A stretch of DNA of 38,157 bases from Limnohabitans sp. Rim8. GTDB lineage: Bacteria; Pseudomonadota; Gammaproteobacteria; Burkholderiales; Burkholderiaceae_C. Shown piece after piece: positions 34,725 through 38,157 of the stretch. Within the stretch, counting starts at the first letter, position 1; every line of letters begins with the position of its first letter. Where the stretch lies: contig CAMDFT010000025.1 of the NCBI GenBank assembly GCA_945897795.1, positions 1-38,157 of the forward strand. The letters run 5' to 3'. The position numbers and the translations under genes were made by a program. The notes beneath the pieces are model-generated. The model searched no databases. It was not told where the DNA came from and saw only the letters and a program-made list of their open reading frames with translations.

Positions 34725-36032
34725 TTATTTGAGGTAGGCGTTTTTCTCGTGCACGCTCTGGATGTGTCGAGCCGCCTGCTCCGGTGTGATGTCCTGGTTG
34801 ATCACTTTCACGTTGGCATACCAAAGCTCTTCTTCCATGGAGGGCCAGACGCGGTTGATTTTCTGGGCGTTCAGGCGGATGGTCTCTTGGCACTGGCTTC
34901 GCCAGCGCATCATCTCCTGCCCCAAGGGGTCATTGATCTTGACTTTGTGGTCCGCCAACGGAAAGTAGCCGGTCAGCGTGTCGGGGAGTAACTGGGCGAA
35001 ATCGGCTGTGCCCAGCCAGGAGATGAACTTGAGCGCGGCGGCCTGGTTCGGGCTGTTTTTGTTCACGCCGATGCCGAAATCGGGGTGCACCGAGATGTGG
35101 CAAGCCTGACCTTCGTGTTCAACCGGGGGCTTGAAGACACCCAGCTCAATGGGTTTTTTGTAGGCAAAGCTGGTGCTGCGCAAAAAGTCGATGTCCCAGG
35201 AGCCCGAAGGGTAGACCGCCGCGTGACCTGTGGCAAACAGCAGCTGGGTGTCACCGTTGGACATGCTGTTTTGCTGGGGGTGCATGTAGGGCTTGAGGTG
35301 CGCCATCATCTGCCAGGCCCTGAGGAAGCCCGGGTCTGTGAATTTGACCGTGCCCTCGATCAGCCCTTGCCGGGCCTTTTCGCCTTCCCAAAAGTTGGGG
35401 CCCAAGCCGGTGAACACCACCTGGGTCGATTCCCACATGTCGGCTGTGCCCAGTGCCAGCGGGGTCACGGTTTGACTGGCCGCCACTTGGCTGAGCAATA
35501 AATAAAACTGATCCCAGGTCGTTGGAGGGTCGAGCTTCAGGTCGCGCAGGATTTTCTTGTTGTAGAACAGACCATGCATGACATAGGCCACGGGCAGGCA
35601 GTAGGTGGTGCTGCCGTCGTCGGTGGTCCAGGCCCGACGGGCCTGCGGGTTGAAGTTTTTGAGTGCTTCTTCCTTCAGGGGCAACAGGTAACCCTTGGCC
35701 TGCATGCGCACGCTGGCGTCGAAGGGCCTGCAAAAGATCAGGTCACCTGCGCGCCGGGTGGTCAGCCGGGCGTCCAGCCGAGAATCGTAGGCCAAGGGTT
35801 CCTCGGGTTGAAATTTCAACTTGATCTCAGGGTGGTGCCGCTGAAACGCAGGAATCAGGACCTTGTCCCAAAAAATCTGATCGTCCTTGCGCCAACTTTC
35901 AATGGTCAGCTCTTGTGCTTGCCCTGGCCCCGTCCAACCCATGGCCAAAAGAAGTGACGCGGCCCACGTCCAACACCGCAAAAAATGATGAACTCGTCCA
36001 GATGTGAATCGGGAGTGAAAGCAGCTTGTCAT
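34725..36032 (-). CDS. ABC transporter extracellular solute-binding protein (sugar type, family 1)
   Basis: A 435-residue exported binding protein of family 1. It begins with a long signal region (WTWAASLLLAMGWTGPGQAQ, cleavage near residue 40), and the mature protein starts ELTIESWRKDD. Typical features are RRAGDLIFCRP, the PPTTWDQFYLLLSQ motif, AVYPSGSWDIDFL and NQAAALKFISWLG. These proteins usually bind oligosaccharides or glycerol-phosphate compounds, but no permease or ATPase gene is nearby, so it is an orphan; it might feed a distant transporter or a sensor. The start is not certain. It converges with the malonyl-CoA synthetase and has its own promoter with a palindrome across the -10 box. 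Confidence 0.87.
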   Translation of the reverse strand: MTSCFHSRFTSGRVHHFLRCWTWAASLLLAMGWTGPGQAQELTIESWRKDDQIFWDKVLIPAFQRHHPEIKLKFQPEEPLAYDSRLDARLTTRRAGDLIFCRPFDASVRMQAKGYLLPLKEEALKNFNPQARRAWTTDDGSTTYCLPVAYVMHGLFYNKKILRDLKLDPPTTWDQFYLLLSQVAASQTVTPLALGTADMWESTQVVFTGLGPNFWEGEKARQGLIEGTVKFTDPGFLRAWQMMAHLKPYMHPQQNSMSNGDTQLLFATGHAAVYPSGSWDIDFLRSTSFAYKKPIELGVFKPPVEHEGQACHISVHPDFGIGVNKNSPNQAAALKFISWLGTADFAQLLPDTLTGYFPLADHKVKINDPLGQEMMRWRSQCQETIRLNAQKINRVWPSMEEELWYANVKVINQDITPEQAARHIQSVHEKNAYLK

Positions 36033-36044
36033 TGGGCGAGTTAG

Positions 36045-36084
36045 TGTATTGAAAAGAATACATTTTAGTTAATTTCAAAATCAA
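36045..36084 (-). promoter_or_regulatory. Promoter and putative operator of the solute-binding gene
   Basis: On the minus strand: -35 TTGATT (36079-36084), an 18-bp spacer and -10 TATTCT (36055-36060). An inverted repeat TGTATT-N6-AATACA (36045-36062) overlaps the -10 box, where a repressor would block RNA polymerase. The whole patch is clearly AT-rich against its surroundings. Confidence 0.5.
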
Positions 36085-36145
36085 TAACACTTGCCCTGCG
36101 ACTCACATCACTTTCCCAAGCTTTCAACAGGGGTGTCTGAGATGC

Positions 36146-36589
36146 TCAGCGCAGCACCAGCACCGGAATGTGCGAATGCGTCAGCACCTGTTGGGTTTCG
36201 CTGCCCAGCAATAGGCGTTTGATGCCTTTGCGCCCGTGCGAGGCCATGACGATCAGGTCGGCTTTGTGTTTTTTGGCCGCCGCAATGATGGCGTCAGAAA
36301 CGACGTCGGATTTGACGGTGATGGTCTTGGTGCTGACAGCTTTGGCCTTGGCGCTTTTTTCGACTGCGGCCAATTGGACTTGAGCGGCTTCGGTCCACTG
36401 GCTTTCCACGCGCGAGATCTCATCGCTGGACAGGGGGATGCTGCCTTCAAAGTACGCCTGCGGGTAGCGCGGCACCACCTTGATGGCGACCAACTCTGCG
36501 CCACAGGTGGCCGCCAGTTCGATGGCGCTGGTCACGGCTTTTTTGGACAAGGTGGAACCGTCGGTGGCCACAAGGATACGTTTGTACAT
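36146..36589 (-). CDS. Universal stress protein (UspA family, ATP-binding type)
   Basis: A 147-residue universal stress protein. It starts MYKRILVATDGSTLSKKA and ends with the ATP-binding signature ASHGRKGIKRLLLGSETQQVL followed by HIPVLVLR, so it belongs to the nucleotide-binding group. Such proteins form dimers and help cells endure starvation or low oxygen. AGGAG lies a few bases before the ATG. It is divergent from the P-type ATPase, and a perfect FNR/ANR box lies 60-73 bp upstream of its start. Anaerobic activation, as seen for several uspA-like genes in proteobacteria, is likely. Confidence 0.93.
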   Translation of the reverse strand: MYKRILVATDGSTLSKKAVTSAIELAATCGAELVAIKVVPRYPQAYFEGSIPLSSDEISRVESQWTEAAQVQLAAVEKSAKAKAVSTKTITVKSDVVSDAIIAAAKKHKADLIVMASHGRKGIKRLLLGSETQQVLTHSHIPVLVLR

Positions 36590-36648
36590 GAGGTGCTCCT
36601 GTTGAAAATGACAAAAACCCAGCTTAAAAGAGCCGCAAATGAAGGCGC

Positions 36649-36662
36649 TTGATGTACATCAA
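36649..36662. promoter_or_regulatory. Perfect FNR/ANR-type binding site
   Basis: TTGATGTACATCAA matches the FNR consensus TTGAT-N4-ATCAA at every position and is fully palindromic. It lies in the 107-bp gap between uspA and the P-type ATPase. The distance to the ATPase -10 box is exactly 22 bp, giving a centre at -41.5, the classical class II activation geometry. A less exact -10 lies at similar distance towards uspA. Confidence 0.85.
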
Positions 36663-36684
36663 GCTTTGATTGGGGCAGCTGTCG

Positions 36685-36690
36685 TATCTT
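36685..36690 (+). promoter_or_regulatory. -10 box of the FNR-dependent P-type ATPase promoter
   Basis: TATCTT, four of six consensus bases, placed 22 bp after the FNR box. No -35 is needed in this arrangement. The predicted start, 7 bp downstream, coincides with the A of the ATG at 36697. Confidence 0.55.
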
Positions 36691-36696
36691 CAAAAC

Positions 36697-38157
36697 ATGA
36701 CCCAAGTCAATGTTTTGCCAGGCCAGCCACCCGCTTCTCCTCAAGTGTTGGAATCGGCTGCGCCTGAGTTGGCTCAGGCACATGGCGACACCCCGCAGCA
36801 GCGGCTGGAACTGCTCGATGCGCCCGAGGAGTGGGCGGCATTCAGCTTGCCCGAAAAAACCGAGTCGGGCTGCTGGCGCTCCAGCGTCGTGTTTGAGGGC
36901 ATGCATTGCGCGGCCTGCGCCATTACTTTAGAAGATGCTTTGCGCGCAGTGCCGGGTGTGCAGTCGGTGCAGATCAGCGGTGCCAGCCACCGGGGCCAGA
37001 TCGTCTGGTCGCCCGAGCTCACCCGGCCCTCTGAATGGATGCGCTCGGTCGAGCGCCACGGCTACAAGGCTTTGCCCGCCAACGACGCCCACGCCCATGC
37101 GCGCAGGCGCGAGGAGGCCCGGCGCATGGTCTGGCGCTGGGCGGTGGCGGCGCTTTGCATGATGCAGGTCATGATGTACGCCGCACCGACGTACCTCACG
37201 CAGCCGGGCGAAATTTCGGACGAAGCCCAGCATCTGCTGCGCTGGGCATCCTGGGTGTTGTCCTTGCCGGTGATGTTTTTCTCCTGCACGCCATTTTTAA
37301 GCAACGCCTGGCGCGACCTGCGCGAGCGCCAGATCAGCATGGATTTGCCCGTGGCCTTGGGCATGGTGGTGACCTTTGTGGTCAGCACGCTGGGCACCTT
37401 CGAGCCTCAGGGGCCGTTCGGGGCCGAGGTCTTTTTTGACTCGTTCACCATGTTTGTGTTCTTTTTGCTGACGGGTCGCTGGCTGGAGCTGCGCATGCGC
37501 GACCGTACGGCCGGTGCGCTGGAGGCGGTGCTCAACCGCTTGCCCGACAGCGTGCGCAAGCGCCAGACCGATGGCACTTGGGCGCTCATGTCCATTCGCC
37601 GCTTGCAAGTCGGTGATGTGATCGAGGTCTTGCCCGGTGAGGCTTTTGCGGGCGATGGCCTCGTGTTGTCGGGTCAAACCCAGGTGGACGAGGCCCTGTT
37701 GACCGGTGAATCGCGGCCGTTGGCACGCAGCGTGGGTGACCGCGTCATTGCAGGCAGCCACAACCTGAGCGGCACGCTGCAGGTGCAGATCGAGCAAATT
37801 GGCGCGGCCACGCGCTATGCACAAATCGTGGCCTTGATGGAAAGCGCCTCGGTCTCCAAGCCCGCCATGGCGCAGCTGGTGGACCGTTGGGCCAAACCCT
37901 TTTTGGTGGCGGTGATGTTGGCCTCGTTGGCCTCGGCCATCTATTGGTGGCCGACCGATCCCGCGCACGCGGTGATTGTGGCGGTCGCCGTGCTGATCGT
38001 GACCTGTCCTTGCGCTTTGTCCCTGGCAACGCCTGCGGCCATGCTCGCCACGGCCGGGGCCTTGGCGCGCAGCGGTGTGCTGGTGCGGCGCCTGAGTGCC
38101 CTGCAAAACTTGGCCCTGATTGACACCGTGATTTTTGACAAGACCGGCACCCTGACA
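36697..38157 (+). CDS. Copper-type P1B ATPase, probably CcoI/FixI-like (3' partial)
   Basis: The frame runs from the ATG at 36697 to the end of the window (487 residues seen). An acidic N-terminal region of about 60 residues is followed by a heavy-metal domain with GMHCAAC (Cys71, Cys74), several hydrophobic segments (WAVAALCMMQVMMYAAPTYL, WASWVLSLPVMFFSC), the actuator motif LLTGES, the ion-channel motif CPC (Cys437-Pro-Cys439) in membrane helix 6, and the phosphorylation site DKTGTLT (Asp481) at the very end. The CPC motif marks a monovalent copper pump. The FNR-box promoter suggests CcoI, which supplies copper to cbb3 oxidase; CcoN-type genes should then follow beyond the window. A CopA-type efflux pump is the alternative. 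Confidence 0.87.
   Translation, partial: MTQVNVLPGQPPASPQVLESAAPELAQAHGDTPQQRLELLDAPEEWAAFSLPEKTESGCWRSSVVFEGMHCAACAITLEDALRAVPGVQSVQISGASHRGQIVWSPELTRPSEWMRSVERHGYKALPANDAHAHARRREEARRMVWRWAVAALCMMQVMMYAAPTYLTQPGEISDEAQHLLRWASWVLSLPVMFFSCTPFLSNAWRDLRERQISMDLPVALGMVVTFVVSTLGTFEPQGPFGAEVFFDSFTMFVFFLLTGRWLELRMRDRTAGALEAVLNRLPDSVRKRQTDGTWALMSIRRLQVGDVIEVLPGEAFAGDGLVLSGQTQVDEALLTGESRPLARSVGDRVIAGSHNLSGTLQVQIEQIGAATRYAQIVALMESASVSKPAMAQLVDRWAKPFLVAVMLASLASAIYWWPTDPAHAVIVAVAVLIVTCPCALSLATPAAMLATAGALARSGVLVRRLSALQNLALIDTVIFDKTGTLT

Noticed and set aside
1-38157. Mobile elements, prophage genes, attachment sites, rRNA genes or CRISPR arrays
   Set aside because: I saw no transposase, integrase, terminal inverted repeats, target duplications or regularly spaced repeats anywhere in the window.

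Overview
The window looks like one contiguous chromosomal stretch of a GC-rich betaproteobacterium, most likely a Comamonadaceae member of the Limnohabitans/Rhodoferax/Acidovorax type. This rests on protein character and on gene neighbourhoods I recall from that family (cysS, a DNA glycosylase, accA, tilS, lysC and tRNA-Ser in a row; surE-pcm-nlpD; a Bug-type solute-binding protein). No database search was possible, so the genus is open. I see no insertion sequence, prophage, integrase or CRISPR array. Both ends cut through genes.

Layout. Positions 1-4913: the end of a DUF349 gene, then a minus-strand group encoding a TPR protein, PpiA, PpiB and LpxH. Positions 4914-5193: a 280-bp divergent gap holding a possible small structured RNA with its own terminator. 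Positions 5194-10820: cysS, glycosylase, accA, tilS, lysC and tRNA-Ser(GCU), closed by a strong terminator. Positions 10860-16799: a quinone-oxidoreductase-like gene (minus), then surE-pcm-nlpD joined by ATGA overlaps, an exonuclease and rlmD; rpoS, often next to nlpD, is absent here. Positions 16821-22294: a BI-1/YccA membrane protein, a GlcG/HbpS-like protein, ilvD, lgt and a lipoprotein esterase. These are mostly housekeeping genes.

Positions 22288-34661 are the accessory part. A divergent EutR-like AraC regulator faces a tightly packed plus-strand run: class I glutamine amidotransferase, cytochrome P450, glutamine-synthetase-like ligase, [2Fe-2S] ferredoxin, aldehyde dehydrogenase, class III aminotransferase, Tm-1-like (UPF0261) protein and HAD hydrolase, followed by a Tat-exported Bug binding protein and a malonyl-CoA synthetase-like ligase. 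The ligase, amidohydrolase, dehydrogenase and transaminase match the roles of PuuA, PuuD, PuuC and PuuE in gamma-glutamylated amine catabolism, but the oxidising step is apparently taken by a P450 with its ferredoxin instead of the FAD oxidase PuuB. My best reading is a P450-dependent gamma-glutamyl amine degradation pathway feeding a C3 acid (malonate semialdehyde/malonate) into malonyl-CoA. The substrate cannot be read from sequence.

Positions 34725-38157: an orphan ABC sugar-type binding protein with a palindrome over its promoter, a universal stress protein, and the start of a copper-type P-type ATPase (probably CcoI/FixI-like). The last two diverge from a perfect FNR/ANR box. Several genes (rlmD, lgt, the P-type ATPase, perhaps the HbpS-like gene) have a -10-like hexamer so close to the ATG that leaderless mRNAs are likely.
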